Of a stretch of DNA of 64,000 nucleotides, positions 1-11,122 are shown in pieces. A program made the translations under genes and the position numbers. Every line of letters starts with the position of its first letter. The stretch's first letter is position 1. The stretch is from assembly GCF_016908975.1 (NCBI RefSeq), contig NZ_JAFBEX010000002.1, positions 361,517-425,516 on the forward strand, written 5' to 3'. Source of the DNA: Neobacillus cucumis (lineage in GTDB: Bacteria; Bacillota; Bacilli; Bacillales; Cytobacillaceae). The notes beneath the pieces are model-generated. The model searched no databases and was not told the origin of the DNA. It was given only the letters and a program-made list of their open reading frames with translations.

Positions 1-636
1 TATGTCCAACCGCAACTGCTGCGCGTTTTTTACCAACTCTTGCCGCCAAACGTTGGTATTGGGAAGATAGGTAGGTGTTTTTTGTCCTGGCTGCCGAATG
101 TGCTGCTTCAACAAGTGCGGCTCGCAATTTTTTATTGCCTTTTCTCGTTTTTCCGGACTTTTTTTGCCAGCACTTTCATTGTTACCTGGAACCATACCAG
201 CCCATGAATATAAATAAGAAGCCGAAGGAAACTGGTTTGAAATATCTATCCCAATTCCGATTTCAGCCAAAAGTTGTTCGGAGTGACTACTGCCAATTCC
301 AGGGATAAAATCAAGCAATTCAATATCTTTTTCATAAGGCTGCATGCGTTGCTGGACTTCTTCACTTAACAGATCAATCTGTTAAGTGAAGAAGTCAATG
401 TGTGAAAGTTGGGTTTTTAACATCATCTTTTAATGGGGTCCTACGTATCCCACTAAAGCACGTTCTAAATCATCCTTTTTTTCATCAAGCCCCTCTTAGC
501 TAAGCTTGATAATGTTTGTGGATCATTTACACCGTTAATAAGCGCTTCAATCATTGCTCGACCTGAGACACCCATAATGTCAGTCGCAACTGAAGAAAGT
601 TTAATATTAGCACCTTCTAGCACCTTTTGGATTCAA
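1..636 (-). pseudogene. IS110-family transposase remnant (broken)
   Basis: Read on the minus strand this stretch encodes, in changing frames, the C-terminal part of an IS110/IS116/IS902-type transposase (DEDD recombinase). Recognisable blocks in order are a helical segment (KVLEGANIKLSSV, GVSGRAMIEALI), the linker block LERALVGYVGPH, and the transposase_20 core with PGIGSSHSEQLLAEIGI and SYLYSWAGMVPGNNESAGK. The window edge cuts off the 3' end. Frameshifts near 440-500 and a stop near 380 disrupt it, so it cannot make a full protein. The recognisable homology stops near 636, where a tyrosine-recombinase scrap begins. The family assignment is firm from the PGNNESAGK block; the exact left and right limits are not. 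Confidence 0.8.
355..396. repeat. Perfect 20-bp inverted repeat with 2-nt loop
   Basis: Positions 355-374 and 377-396 are exact reverse complements separated by two bases. It lies inside the dead IS110 transposase and interrupts its reading frame with a stop. It has no T-run and no terminator context. An inverted copy of the neighbouring transposase DNA, made by template switching, would explain it. Confidence 0.75.
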
Positions 637-644
637 ATAAGCCA

Positions 645-850
645 CCTTCCTGGCTTGCAAGATTCCTTCTCGAATTGCTCTCGATTTCGTGTTGCTTTCA
701 CAATTTTAGGAAAGAAGGAATTCAGCTTCATTTTGATCAATTCCCTGACTTGTACACGGGTTTGTGCTTCTTTGTGACGAGTTTCTTATATTATATTTGT
801 ATCCTTTTTTAGACACCGGGCCTAGAGATTCAAGTGGAAAGGTGGGCTTT
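645..850 (-). pseudogene. Tyrosine recombinase fragment, duplicate of the one near 11.7 kb
   Basis: This roughly 200-base stretch is clearly similar in nucleotide sequence to about 11640-11845, which lies inside a decayed tyrosine recombinase on the minus strand. Shared landmarks include TTTTAGGAAAGAAGGAA, CCTGACTTGTACACGGGTTT and the block GTGGAAAGGTGGGCTTT. Only the middle of the recombinase is present here and no catalytic residues survive. It abuts the IS110 remnant, so it is probably a scrap of the same kind of integrated element. It is not translated as a gene. Confidence 0.65.
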
Positions 851-1351
851 GTTATTGGAGAAAATATAGGTTATTTATGTTAAACAAATCGAGAAAAATG
901 TAGATAACGGAGTTCTTCACTGAGTTTTTACATTGTCTACCTTCGTATATACATACCAGGATTATATAACAGAAGAAAGTCGGAATGATTGCGATTAATT
1001 GGGTAATATGTGGAAATAGTTCGGGAATTTGTACGGGGGAAATAGAGGATGGCATATCGTACAATACTTTACTTTTACGTATATACATCAACACCAAGCG
1101 CCTGGAGCGGGTGGTCTCTCCGAACTCGAGGAAGTTTTAAAATTGAGCATTGCAGTTACCAATCCAACAAAAGAACGCTAATTTAAAACTTAATTATACC
1201 GATAAAAATCATCAAAAAAATTTAATAGCTCATAAAATACACTCTAAAAACAAATTTTCCATATCGCAATAGAGCAAATCAAGAAGCAATGGGCAAGTTA
1301 ACTATTGTTAGAAATCTTCTGGTCTTTAAATGAAAGGAGTAAAGGACTTGA
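851..1351. other. Intergenic stretch with no recognisable gene
   Basis: About 500 bases between the recombinase scrap and the rpiA remnant. No open frame here has a convincing ribosome site or a familiar product. The sequence is AT-rich apart from a short GC-richer patch near 1095-1130. I could not place a promoter for the pentose-phosphate operon with confidence. Confidence 0.5.
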
Positions 1352-2025
<674 letters not shown>

Positions 2026-2096
2026 GTTGGAACATAACAAGGAAAAATTAATTAGATAGTCCACTTTTATGATTTTAAAAGATGGGAGAATGAAAC

Positions 2097-3608
2097 ATGG
2101 AATCAATGACCTTTGTGTTATTTGGAGCAACGGGCGATTTAGCTAAGCGCAAAATATACCCAGCTCTTTACAATCTCTTTATTGATCAAAAGCTGCCTCA
2201 ACCTATATCGATTATTGGACTTGGTAGAGGTAATTTATCACATCTTGACTATCAGGAAAAAGTAAAAGCATCAGTATTAGAGTTCTCGCGTCGATTAGAG
2301 CATGAAGCAAATCAAATGGGAGAGTTTCTAGATGCTTTTCGCTTCAGCACATTAGATGCAAATAAACCAGAGGATTATCAAAAATTGATCCAGTTGGTAA
2401 AGGAAAGAGAAGAACAATTGCAATTGTCGAAGAATCGGATGTTTTACCTCTCGGTTGCGCCAGATTTTTTTGACATTATTGCTTTAAATATTAAAAATAG
2501 CGGGCTTGGTGAAACGAATGGCTGGAAACGATTGATTATTGAAAAACCATTCGGGCATGACCTACAATCAGCCCGCGAGCTGAACCAAAAACTTAGCAAG
2601 GCATTTGATGAAGAGGAGATTTATCGAATTGACCATTACTTAGGGAAGCCAATGGTTCAAAACCTAGAAGCCCTAGAATTTGCGAACCCGGTTCTCCAGT
2701 CCATCTGGAATAAGGATCACATTGCTAATGTTCAAATAACAGCAAGTGAAACAGTTGGTGTGGAACAAAGAGCAGGGTATTATGACCATTCAGGTGCCAT
2801 TCGCGACATGGTGCAAAACCATATGTTACAAATGCTGATGATGACGGGTATGCATTTGCCCAAGAAGATTAACGCAACCGGAATTCGAAACGAAAAACGT
2901 AAGGTAATGGAAGCCCTTCGCCCGTTAAAAAAGGAAGATGTACATTTCCATATTGTCCGTGGGCAATATGCTCCCGGTGAGATTAATGGTAATTCGGTAT
3001 CAAGTTACCGAGAAGAGCCAGGTGTGAATCCTTCTTCTCAAACTGATACCTTTGTTGCTGCCCGTTTGTGGATTGATAATCCATTTTGGAGTGGAGTGCC
3101 GTTTTATATACGGACTGGAAAGAGAATGAAAGAAAAGTCTACCCGTATCGTCATCGAATTTAAAAATACTTTAAAGCTTCTTTATAACAAAGAACAAAAA
3201 ATGGAACCTAATTTATTGATTATTGAAATCAGTCCAAATGAAAATGTCATTCTTAGATTGAATGGTAAAAATCCATTCAGCGGCAATATTGAACCTGTGA
3301 AAATTAATTTTTCCTGTGAAGATACCTTACGCGATGGGTCCGGAATACCTGAAGCTTATGAAAGACTAATCTATGATGCATTAATTGGCGATTCGACATT
3401 CTTTGCCCATTGGAAAGAAGTTGAATTATCATGGGAGTGGGTTCAGCCTATACTCGACGCATTTAAAGAGGATCTGGTACCACTTCATAAATATCGTTCA
3501 GGCTCATTTGGGCCAGATGCCTCGGATTCCCTATTGACTGAAAATGGGTTCATATGGTGGTTGGATGAAAAAAATCAAGAAGAGAAACAGCCGGCACTTC
3601 AGAAATAA
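2097..3608 (+). CDS. zwf: Glucose-6-phosphate 1-dehydrogenase
   Basis: Oxidises glucose 6-phosphate to 6-phosphogluconolactone with NADP+, the entry step of the oxidative pentose-phosphate pathway in the cytoplasm. The 503-residue product has the N-terminal Rossmann motif [16 protein letters not shown], the substrate-binding signature RIDHYLGK near residues 178-185, and the C-terminal family block [14 protein letters not shown]. Length and layout match bacterial G6PD. ATG at 2097 follows a GGGAGAATG-type ribosome site. It stands 70 bases after the dead rpiA and 22 bases before tkt, so it is operonic. No defect is visible. Bacilli usually have a zwf elsewhere, so this may be a second, cluster-specific copy, but that cannot be judged from this window. 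Confidence 0.97.
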   Translation: MESMTFVLFGATGDLAKRKIYPALYNLFIDQKLPQPISIIGLGRGNLSHLDYQEKVKASVLEFSRRLEHEANQMGEFLDAFRFSTLDANKPEDYQKLIQLVKEREEQLQLSKNRMFYLSVAPDFFDIIALNIKNSGLGETNGWKRLIIEKPFGHDLQSARELNQKLSKAFDEEEIYRIDHYLGKPMVQNLEALEFANPVLQSIWNKDHIANVQITASETVGVEQRAGYYDHSGAIRDMVQNHMLQMLMMTGMHLPKKINATGIRNEKRKVMEALRPLKKEDVHFHIVRGQYAPGEINGNSVSSYREEPGVNPSSQTDTFVAARLWIDNPFWSGVPFYIRTGKRMKEKSTRIVIEFKNTLKLLYNKEQKMEPNLLIIEISPNENVILRLNGKNPFSGNIEPVKINFSCEDTLRDGSGIPEAYERLIYDALIGDSTFFAHWKEVELSWEWVQPILDAFKEDLVPLHKYRSGSFGPDASDSLLTENGFIWWLDEKNQEEKQPALQK

Positions 3609-3630
3609 AAAATTCTTTGGAGGAAATCAC

Positions 3631-5625
3631 ATGTCACAGAACATTGAGAATATAGCAGTAACAACAATTCGGACTTTATCAATCGATGCGGTAAATAATG
3701 CTAATTCGGGACATCCAGGACTCCCCATGGGAGCTGCACCTATGGCCTATGCATTATGGGCAAACCATTTGAATCATAATCCTAAAAACCCAAACTGGTT
3801 TAACCGTGACCGATTCGTTTTATCAGCTGGACATGGTTCAAGCTTATTATACAGCATGCTTCATTTATTTGGATATGATGTTTCAATGGATGATTTGAAA
3901 CAATTCCGAAAATTAAATAGCAAAACTCCGGGTCATCCGGAATTTGGTCATACCCCTGGTGTAGAAGCGACAACAGGTCCTCTAGGGCAAGGAATTGCAA
4001 ATGCAGTGGGAATGGCAATGGCGGAAGCACACCTAGCAGCGAAGTTCAACAAAGAAGGATTTCCTGTGATTAATCATTATACCTATGCATTAGTGGGGGA
4101 CGGCGACCTTATGGAAGGTATTTCCTACGAAGCAATGTCAATGGCAGGTCATATGAAACTGGATAAGCTTGTTGTGCTATATGATTCAAATGATATCTCC
4201 CTAGATGGAGTATTAAACGTATCCTTCTCAGAGGATATCAAGAAAAGAGCAGAATCCGCCCACTGGCAGTATTTAAGAGTAGAGGATGGCAACGATATTG
4301 AAGCGATTACCAATGCCATCCAAACAGCCAAAGGAAATACTGAACAGCCAAGTTTGATTGAAATCAGAACGATCATCGGTTATGGAAGTCCCAAAGTAGC
4401 AGGAACGAATAAAGCCCACGGTGCACCGCTTGGAGCCGAAGAGGGAAAAGCAACGAAACAAGCTTACAATTGGCTTTATGAAGAAGATTTCCACGTACCG
4501 GAAGAAGTGAAAGCTCATTTTGAACAATTAAAAGATAAAGGAATCGATAAGGAACAAAGTTGGAATCAACTTTTCGAATCATACAAAAATGCGAATCCAG
4601 ACTTAGCAAAACAGCTGTCTAATGCTTTTTCCGGAAACGTACTTATTGATGTAAACGATATTTTAACATTTGAAACCAGTAAGTCTATGTCAACTCGTGT
4701 TGCAAGCGGGGAAGCCATCAACCATTTTGTGAAATCAGTGCCTGCCATTTTTGGTGGCAGCGCAGACCTTTCTCATTCGACGATGACCGAGATTAAAGGA
4801 GAACAAATTTACGCGGTCGAATCATTCGGAGCACGGAATGTTTATTTTGGTGTTCGTGAGCATGCGATGGGTGCAGTAGCAAACGGGATGGCTTATCACG
4901 GCGGATTAAAACCATTTGTTAGTACATTCTTTGTATTTAATGATTATCTGCGTCCTTCTATTCGTTTAGCTGCTTTATCAAAGCTTCCAGTGACCTATGT
5001 GTTTACACATGATTCAATAGCAGTTGGGGAAGATGGACCAACTCATGAGCCAGTAGAGCATTTAGCTGCTCTCCGTGCAATCCCAGGGCTAACTGTTATT
5101 CGACCAACGGACGCAAATGAAACAGCGAGTGCCTGGGCCTACGCTCTTCAACAAACAGAAGGACCAGTCGCATTAGTTTTAAGCCGTCAAAATTTACCGG
5201 TATTTAATGAAACAAAAGCAAATCTAGAAAACTTATCTAAAGGTGCTTATGTATTGACAGAAACCAATTCGATACCGTACGTAATTTTAATTGCAACTGG
5301 TTCCGAAGTGTCTTTGGCTGTTAATGCGAAAAACGAACTGGAAAAAGAAAATATCTCTGTCCGTGTCGTTGCAATGCCAAGCTGGGAGCTATTTGAAAAG
5401 CAATCAGCTGAGTATAAGGAGGCCGTGCTCCCATCTTCTGTGACAAAGCGTGTCGCAATTGAAATGGGAATCCGATTAGGTTGGGAACGATTTGTTGGCT
5501 TTGAAGGAAAAGTGCTTTCTATTGAGACATTTGGCGCTTCTGGAGATGGCGGAGCAGTTATGAAGCATTTTGGATTTACAACTGAAAATGTCGTAAATAT
5601 CACGAAAAAAGTTTTATATAAGTGA
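3631..5625 (+). CDS. tkt: Transketolase
   Basis: Thiamine-diphosphate enzyme moving two-carbon units between xylulose 5-phosphate and ribose 5-phosphate or erythrose 4-phosphate. ATG at 3631 is chosen because TTTGGAGGAAATCAC precedes it; the open frame runs further up into the end of zwf but has no ribosome site there. The product has 664 residues, normal for the family. Visible motifs are [16 protein letters not shown] near the N-terminus, the ThDP/Mg block [13 protein letters not shown], then [14 protein letters not shown] and [15 protein letters not shown] in the pyrimidine domain. It is the third gene of the zwf-tkt-gnd-tal run and appears intact. Confidence 0.97.
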   Translation: MSQNIENIAVTTIRTLSIDAVNNANSGHPGLPMGAAPMAYALWANHLNHNPKNPNWFNRDRFVLSAGHGSSLLYSMLHLFGYDVSMDDLKQFRKLNSKTPGHPEFGHTPGVEATTGPLGQGIANAVGMAMAEAHLAAKFNKEGFPVINHYTYALVGDGDLMEGISYEAMSMAGHMKLDKLVVLYDSNDISLDGVLNVSFSEDIKKRAESAHWQYLRVEDGNDIEAITNAIQTAKGNTEQPSLIEIRTIIGYGSPKVAGTNKAHGAPLGAEEGKATKQAYNWLYEEDFHVPEEVKAHFEQLKDKGIDKEQSWNQLFESYKNANPDLAKQLSNAFSGNVLIDVNDILTFETSKSMSTRVASGEAINHFVKSVPAIFGGSADLSHSTMTEIKGEQIYAVESFGARNVYFGVREHAMGAVANGMAYHGGLKPFVSTFFVFNDYLRPSIRLAALSKLPVTYVFTHDSIAVGEDGPTHEPVEHLAALRAIPGLTVIRPTDANETASAWAYALQQTEGPVALVLSRQNLPVFNETKANLENLSKGAYVLTETNSIPYVILIATGSEVSLAVNAKNELEKENISVRVVAMPSWELFEKQSAEYKEAVLPSSVTKRVAIEMGIRLGWERFVGFEGKVLSIETFGASGDGGAVMKHFGFTTENVVNITKKVLYK

Positions 5626-5643
5626 ACCTAGGGGGAATTAATA

Positions 5644-6543
5644 ATGAAAGTAGGATTAATTGGTCTAGGAAAAATGGGCTTTAACCTAGGACAAAATTTA
5701 GTGGAGCACAATCATGAAGTGGTAGCGTTCGATGTAAATCCGACTGCTGTTGAAGAAATGAAAAAGTATGGAGCGACAGGTGTTTCAAGCTTCAAAGAAC
5801 TGGTTCAATCTTTGGAGCAGCCAAGGGTCCTTTGGGTTATGGTACCTCACGCGGTTGTTGATAACGTAATTGGTGAAGTTCTACCATTTTTAAATGAAGG
5901 CGATATTGTGGTTGAAGCGGGTAACTCACATTACAAGGAGTCCGTTCAACGTTATAACGAATTAAAGGAAGTGGGTATCCGTTTTATGGATGCAGGTACT
6001 TCAGGCGGTATGTCAGGTGCTCGTCACGGGGCATGCTATATGGTTGGCGGAGACCCTGATGCGTGGGAAATCGTTGAACCTCTTTTCAAAGACACAGCTG
6101 TTGAAAATGGCTATCTTTATGCTGGGAAAGCAGGAAGCGGGCACTTTTTGAAGATGGTCCATAATGGAATCGAGTATGCCATGATGGCTGCAATCGGTGA
6201 AGGATTTGAAGTTCTTGAGAAAAGTGATTTTAATTATGACTATGAAAAAGTCGCAAGAGTCTGGAATAACGGTTCAGTTATCCGTTCATGGCTAATGGAA
6301 TTAACAGAAAAGGCATTTTCAAAATATCCGAATTTAGATGAAATTAGAGGAATTATGCATTCATCTGGTGAAGGAAAATGGACGGTTGAAACCGCCCTTG
6401 ATCTTCAAACCGCTACACCAGTAATCGCCTTGTCATTATTAATGCGATATCGTTCTTTAGAGAATGACACCTTTACAGGAAAAGTGGTAGCCGCACTTAG
6501 AAATGAATTTGGCGGACATGCTGTTGAAAAAACAAACAAATAA
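5644..6543 (+). CDS. gnd: 6-phosphogluconate dehydrogenase, decarboxylating, short type
   Basis: Converts 6-phosphogluconate to ribulose 5-phosphate and CO2. The 299-residue protein has the N-terminal dinucleotide motif GLGKMGFNLG, the substrate-binding block DAGTSGGMSGARHGACYMVGG-like region near residues 118-138, and the catalytic segment KMVHNGIEYAMMAAIGEGFE with its conserved lysine. At about 300 residues it is the short (YqeC/Gnd2) class rather than the 470-residue class, which often uses NAD+; the cofactor here is not determined. A GGGGGAATTAATA ribosome site precedes ATG. It lies 18 bases after tkt and 23 bases before the tal start, as part of one operon. Confidence 0.93.
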   Translation: MKVGLIGLGKMGFNLGQNLVEHNHEVVAFDVNPTAVEEMKKYGATGVSSFKELVQSLEQPRVLWVMVPHAVVDNVIGEVLPFLNEGDIVVEAGNSHYKESVQRYNELKEVGIRFMDAGTSGGMSGARHGACYMVGGDPDAWEIVEPLFKDTAVENGYLYAGKAGSGHFLKMVHNGIEYAMMAAIGEGFEVLEKSDFNYDYEKVARVWNNGSVIRSWLMELTEKAFSKYPNLDEIRGIMHSSGEGKWTVETALDLQTATPVIALSLLMRYRSLENDTFTGKVVAALRNEFGGHAVEKTNK

Positions 6544-6566
6544 TTTAAAAATTGGAGGACTTTATC

Positions 6567-7226
6567 ATGAAATTTTTTATTGACACTGCCAATTTAGACG
6601 AGATCAAAAAAGCTTATAAAATAGGAGTTCTATCAGGTGTTACTACAAACCCTTCCTTGGTTGCAAAAGAGGGGGTTAAATTTGAAGATCGTATTGCAGA
6701 AATTCTAAATGCTGTTCCGGAGGTGGAGTCTGTATCTGCCGAAGTAACTCCAAACGCTTTGACAGCAGAGCAAATGATCGCAGAAGCAAATGAACTGATC
6801 AAAATTAATGGTGGGGATAAAAACATTACCATTAAACTTCCAATGACATTAGATGGATTAGAGGCATGCCGCTACCTTACTAAAAAAGGTGTAAAAACAA
6901 ATGTTACTCTAATTTTTACAGTGAACCAAGCCCTTTTAGCAGCACGTGCTGGTGCAACCTATGTTTCTCCATTCTTGGGCCGTTTAGATGATATTAGCGA
7001 AGACGGTGTACAACTTGTTGCAAGAATTGCTGAATTGTTCCGTATTCAAAAATTAGATTCTCAAATTATTGCCGCATCAGTTCGTCATCCAGACCATGTG
7101 ACTCGTGTAGCCTTGGCTGGTGCTCATATTGCGACAATTCCTTTTAAAGTAATCGAGCAATTAACAAAACACCCACTAACTGATCAAGGTATTGAGAAGT
7201 TTGCGGCTGACTGGAAAAATGCATAA
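6567..7226 (+). CDS. tal: Transaldolase, fructose-6-phosphate aldolase-like (TalC) type
   Basis: Transfers a dihydroxyacetone unit in the non-oxidative pentose-phosphate branch. ATG at 6567 is preferred over an upstream in-frame ATG because TTGGAGGACTTTATC stands directly before it. The 219-residue product begins [14 protein letters not shown], has the [14 protein letters not shown] block, and the Schiff-base lysine at about residue 90 in ITIKLPMT. Its size fits the short TalC/MipB family, where transaldolase and F6P aldolase activities cannot be told apart by eye. It is the last intact gene of the operon and is followed by a dead pgi. Confidence 0.94.
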   Translation: MKFFIDTANLDEIKKAYKIGVLSGVTTNPSLVAKEGVKFEDRIAEILNAVPEVESVSAEVTPNALTAEQMIAEANELIKINGGDKNITIKLPMTLDGLEACRYLTKKGVKTNVTLIFTVNQALLAARAGATYVSPFLGRLDDISEDGVQLVARIAELFRIQKLDSQIIAASVRHPDHVTRVALAGAHIATIPFKVIEQLTKHPLTDQGIEKFAADWKNA

Positions 7227-7301
7227 AAAGGGATAGAACGTTATTGACCAATATTTGTAGCAAACTTACGCTCTGCCTGTTAAATACAAAATTAGGAGAT
7301 A

Positions 7302-7544
7302 AAATAAATTTCAATTTCAATTTCATTTGATTATACAAACGCACTACCATTCATGCAACAGAATGAAGTGGATAACTTAAGTGAATTTGTGAAAGTTGCT
7401 TATCAGATACTTCATGAGAAGAAAGGACCAGGATCATATTATTTGGGCTGAGTGGATTTACCATATAATTATGATAAGGAAGAATTTTCAAGGATAAAGG
7501 GAGCAGCCGTAAGAATTCGCCTAAATTCTGTTATATTTAATTAG
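7302..7544 (+). pseudogene. pgi: Glucose-6-phosphate isomerase, N-terminal fragment only
   Basis: An 80-codon stretch reads as the N-terminus of bacterial phosphoglucose isomerase: FDYTNALPFM, SEFVKVAYQILHEKKG, then VDLPYNYDKEEFSRIKGAA. The conserved GW of the LGWVDLP motif has become G-stop (TGA at 7449-7451). There is no start codon in frame, although a GGAGATAAAATAAATT ribosome-like site is present, and everything after residue 80 is missing. This shows the operon once ran rpiA-zwf-tkt-gnd-tal-pgi. The remnant cannot be functional. Confidence 0.88.
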
Positions 7545-7691
7545 ATAAAATTACATGATATATGACTTGATAAAAAGTGCATTAAATAATGGCTATACGG
7601 TATTATATAAAACTAAATGTAATCAAAAAAGAACCCTTCCCTCAAACTTCAAAACTGTGTGATTAAAAAATTTTATTCATTCTTAATAAAT

Positions 7692-7726
7692 CAAAAAGTC
7701 TCGTAAATACTTTTCGAGACTTTTTG
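7692..7726 (+). terminator. Intrinsic terminator, probable end of the pentose-phosphate operon
   Basis: CAAAAAGTCTCG and CGAGACTTTTTG form a 12-bp stem around an 11-base loop, with A- and T-runs on the two sides so that it could work in both directions. No other terminator was seen between tal and this point. Confidence 0.75.
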
Positions 7727-8100
7727 TATTTGCAAAGATATTTTATTTCTTGTAAATCGATTGACTTTGTTATATTCAAGCTAGGTGAAGATAGGAGTAT
7801 TAATTTTCTTAAAAAGGATAATATATATTTCGACATATATGTTATTAATTTTATATAATATATGATTTTTGACTACTTGTTGCTGCAGAATAATTTTCTA
7901 TTTTCAATATGTGCTAAATTCACATTAACTATTATATACGCACGGACAACGTATAGTTTAAAATTCAAGCAACACCACCAAACGGTCAGCAAGGAGGGGT
8001 TATTTAAAATGATAAACCTTTTTGTAACTATGGAAAATAATTCCTCCAATTGTATAATGAAAGCTCCAGTTAACCAACGGTATTGTCCCCCGACAATACA

Positions 8101-8140
8101 AAATAAAAATCCCTTCTTTAGCCAGAGGGATTTTTATTTT
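8101..8140. terminator. Bidirectional intrinsic terminator
   Basis: AAATAAAAATCCCTT pairs with AGAGGGATTTTTATTTT around a short loop. It sits just downstream of the minus-strand gene ending at 8162, whose transcript it would end; read on the plus strand it also has a T-run. Confidence 0.75.
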
Positions 8141-8161
8141 GCCTTTTACAAGTAACCACTT

Positions 8162-8455
8162 CTAATCATGCTCTGGGGTGGAATCTGGAGCTGGTATGTA
8201 TCCATCTTCTGTTTCATCTGCAGGAAATAGGTATAATCCTAATTCCTCTAATCGATAGTGAAGCTCGTCATAGCTACTATGTGAATTTATGATGCGGCCG
8301 CTAGTAAAAGTAATCATGCATCCATTATTTCCTTTGTCGTTTACGGATTCGATTTGATTCGCATTAATCATTACTAAAATTCCTTCTTCGTCAAATACAT
8401 CAATAAACATCTGGATTCCCTCGATTCTTTGATATGGACTATTATCTTCGCTCAT
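8162..8455 (-). CDS. Small hypothetical protein, FlbD-like pattern
   Basis: A 97-residue acidic protein with no signal peptide or membrane segment. The middle, VMINANQIESV followed by CMITFTSGRIINSHSSYDEL, resembles the pattern of FlbD-type small beta proteins (NA..IE.V ... ITLT.G). The resemblance is weak and the function unknown. It is followed by a good terminator and preceded on the same strand by the end of another small open frame. Small proteins of this look also occur in prophage and toxin-immunity neighbourhoods, which would fit the surrounding mobile debris. Confidence 0.6.
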   Translation of the reverse strand: MSEDNSPYQRIEGIQMFIDVFDEEGILVMINANQIESVNDKGNNGCMITFTSGRIINSHSSYDELHYRLEELGLYLFPADETEDGYIPAPDSTPEHD

Positions 8456-8466
8456 TACAATGTGCC

Positions 8467-8667
8467 CTATTTAGATGCTTTTAATTCAGATCTCATTTTT
8501 TCTTCCAAATCCTTCGACCATTGTTTAACTTCATCTAAAATAAAACCTGTATCATCGCCATCCCATTCATAATTAGAGAGGACATAATCCATTCCTAAAT
8601 CAATTAAATTGGCAACTCTAAGTTCCGATAATAGATAGTTATCGGAACTTAAATGCCAAAACCAGCC
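8467..8667 (-). pseudogene. N-terminally truncated hypothetical protein
   Basis: An open minus-strand frame of about 66 codons ends at 8467 with convincing protein-like sequence: SSDNYLLSELRVANLIDL, then NYEWDGDDTGFILDEVKQW and a lysine-rich tail. It has no start codon with a ribosome site. Its 5' end runs into the upstream region of the plus-strand recombinase at about 8667, so it looks cut by that insertion. It stops 11 bases before the FlbD-like gene, suggesting the two were one operon. Function is unknown. Confidence 0.5.
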
Positions 8668-8686
8668 GTTAAGGAGGTTCGATATT

Positions 8687-9061
8687 ATGTTAACTGAAAG
8701 TGGGAAATACCTTCAGATTGACAAAGAAAAACTGGAAAAAATAATATTCTACATCCAAAACTCTAAAAGTAAGAATACCCAGATAAGTTACGCTTCCTAC
8801 TAGAAGCATTTCACAGAACGGTGTGAATTGAATGGACGAGATTCTCTTCCGGCATCTGCTGGCACGCTTTGCCTTTATTTATCCGAATTGGCTACGACAC
8901 ATAAATATTCGACCATACGAAGACGAGTTTCTTCTATTAATTTGGCGCATAAATTGAAACATCATCTCACACCCTCGAAAGAAGTAGAAGTACAAGCGTT
9001 AATGGAAGGGATTAAAAGAGAGATAGGTACTCGGCAGAAACTGAAAATTTTTGGACCGTGA
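8687..9061 (+). pseudogene. Tyrosine recombinase, N-terminal domain only, with internal stop
   Basis: ATG at 8687 has a perfect AAGGAGGTTCGATATT ribosome site. The frame encodes the SAM-like core-binding domain of a phage-integrase-type recombinase: LPASAGTLCLYLSELA, YSTIRRRVSSINLAHK, then VQALMEGIKREIGTRQK. A TAG at 8801-8803 interrupts it, probably from a former tryptophan codon, and the catalytic domain (R..HxxR..Y) is absent because the frame fuses at about 9045 to a HAD phosphatase remnant. It is therefore a dead fragment. Confidence 0.75.
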
Positions 9062-9556
9062 CTGTGTAATCAATGAGGTGCTGACGAATCGTGTGAAATT
9101 TGTGAACAAACCTTAGGACTTATACTTTCTCCCTGGTGTCCCGCAAGCAATTAAGAAATTGAATGAACATTTTCCTTACATATTTGTTATTACCAATCAG
9201 GGTGGAATCGGGCTTGGTTATATGAAGGAAAGCCAACTTCACAAAATTCATGACCATATGATTGCTCAGTTAAAAAAAGAAGTGCAACAATACATGATGT
9301 TGCTTACTGCCCACATAAACCAAAAGCAGGTTATGAGTGAAGAACGCCGCAGCCAAAGCTTAATCATTGGGAAAAAGTATAATATAGACTTATCGAAGTC
9401 CTATATGGTCGGAGATACTGACACAGATATTCAAGCAGGAAAGAAGCTGGTACAAAGAGTGTTTTCTTGGGTGAAAGCGATCCACTCGCTGATGCTGTTT
9501 TCCCGGATTTTATTTCAGCGGTAGACTGGATAATAGAAGATTCCAAACAAAGCTAG
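9048..9556 (+). pseudogene. HAD-family sugar phosphatase (GmhB/HisB-N-like), inactivated
   Basis: Frames read FLDRDCVINE (HAD motif I, with the usual DG glycine changed to cysteine), FLPGVPQAIKKLNE, VITNQGGIGLGYM (motif II), a CPHKPKAGYE-like zinc loop in a second frame, and motif III/IV YMVGDTDTDIQAGKK. This is the layout of D,D-heptose 1,7-bisphosphate phosphatase or histidinol-phosphatase-type HAD-IIIA enzymes. A TAG near 9114, a frameshift near 9290 and another near 9450 break it. It starts exactly where the recombinase scrap ends, so it arrived by or was hit by a recombination event. Confidence 0.75.
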
Positions 9557-9795
9557 AGGAGTGTATCTATTGAAAAATCTAACATTTGTCTCAATGTTAT
9601 CATTCTCTATGAATACATACATGTTTAGGAAAAAAAACATATTTTTCTACAAAAAAACCCCGTTGCTATAAATTAATTTCCAATTTATAGTAGTGTTATA
9701 TAGATACATATATATGTAAATATCACCTATGGACTTCCAAAAAAGTTATTTGAATTACCAGGAAAATTTAAATTATGTAGTAGGTGGTGATAAAT

Positions 9796-10095
9796 ATGAA
9801 AAAAGAGGTTGCGTTTACCTTAACACAAGATTTTAATTATCATGATCAATTAACACAATTGGTTCAAGAAGCTAATCGATTCAATAGTTATATCCTCATG
9901 AAATACAAAAATCTTCAAATAAATGTGAAAAGTTTTCTCAGTATTAGGATATTAAGGATTTCAAAGGGAGAAACGCTGAATATTTTTGCGGACGGAAATG
10001 ATGCTGAACGAGCAATTGATCACATATCTTCATTTTTAATTAAAAAGGGAATAATATTAGGCGAATCCAATGTCTCTAAAAATCAAGATGTATAG
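9796..10095 (+). CDS. HPr-like protein keeping Ser46 but lacking the His15 site (Crh-like)
   Basis: A 99-residue protein that aligns with HPr of the phosphotransferase system along its length. ATG at 9796 is chosen over 9784 because TAGGTGGTGATAAAT precedes it. At the position of HPr His15-Ala-Arg-Pro it has Tyr-His-Asp-Gln, so the PEP-dependent phosphorylation site is lost. Lys45-Ser46 in NVKSFLSI falls at exactly the HPr numbering, so the site used by HPr kinase is kept. B. subtilis Crh shows the same combination (no His15, Ser46 present) and acts as a CcpA co-effector. Whether this protein does so is inference. It is one of the few intact genes in this region of decayed mobile DNA. Confidence 0.72.
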   Translation: MKKEVAFTLTQDFNYHDQLTQLVQEANRFNSYILMKYKNLQINVKSFLSIRILRISKGETLNIFADGNDAERAIDHISSFLIKKGIILGESNVSKNQDV

Positions 10096-10200
10096 CTTGT
10101 TTACTGTTTCACGGGGTAACTAAAGTGATATTATTAAAATTTTAACAGGAACGTCCTAACTTATACCAATAAAAGAAAGCGGTTACAATTTAAGGTTTCA

Positions 10201-10929
<729 letters not shown>

Positions 10930-11122
10930 TGAAATTGGGGAATTTTTGGCCGTTGTAAATGGGGAAAAATAAAGCGGTGTTGAAAATTTCCATTGTGTGT
11001 AGATCAATAAAAATGGTCAATAATTTTTCCTACTAAGAAAGTTTCAAAATCATTCTTTCTAATCAAAAGATTACCATTCAACTGCTGTGTTGTATGCTTT
11101 ACGTTAATAAAAAAGAATGTCT

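Larger units (their letters stand above)
7545..8161. other. Intergenic stretch with two terminators and no supported gene
   Basis: This 600-base AT-rich region follows the dead pgi. It contains the hairpins annotated separately at 7692-7726 and 8101-8140. Open frames here have no familiar product and very biased AT composition. A GGAGGGG-type site near 7993 precedes an ATG at 8009, but the frame only runs into the second terminator and looks accidental. Confidence 0.5.

Noticed and set aside
7862..8155. A 97-codon open frame on the plus strand
   Set aside because: It is AT-rich, ends inside a terminator and has no protein-like pattern.
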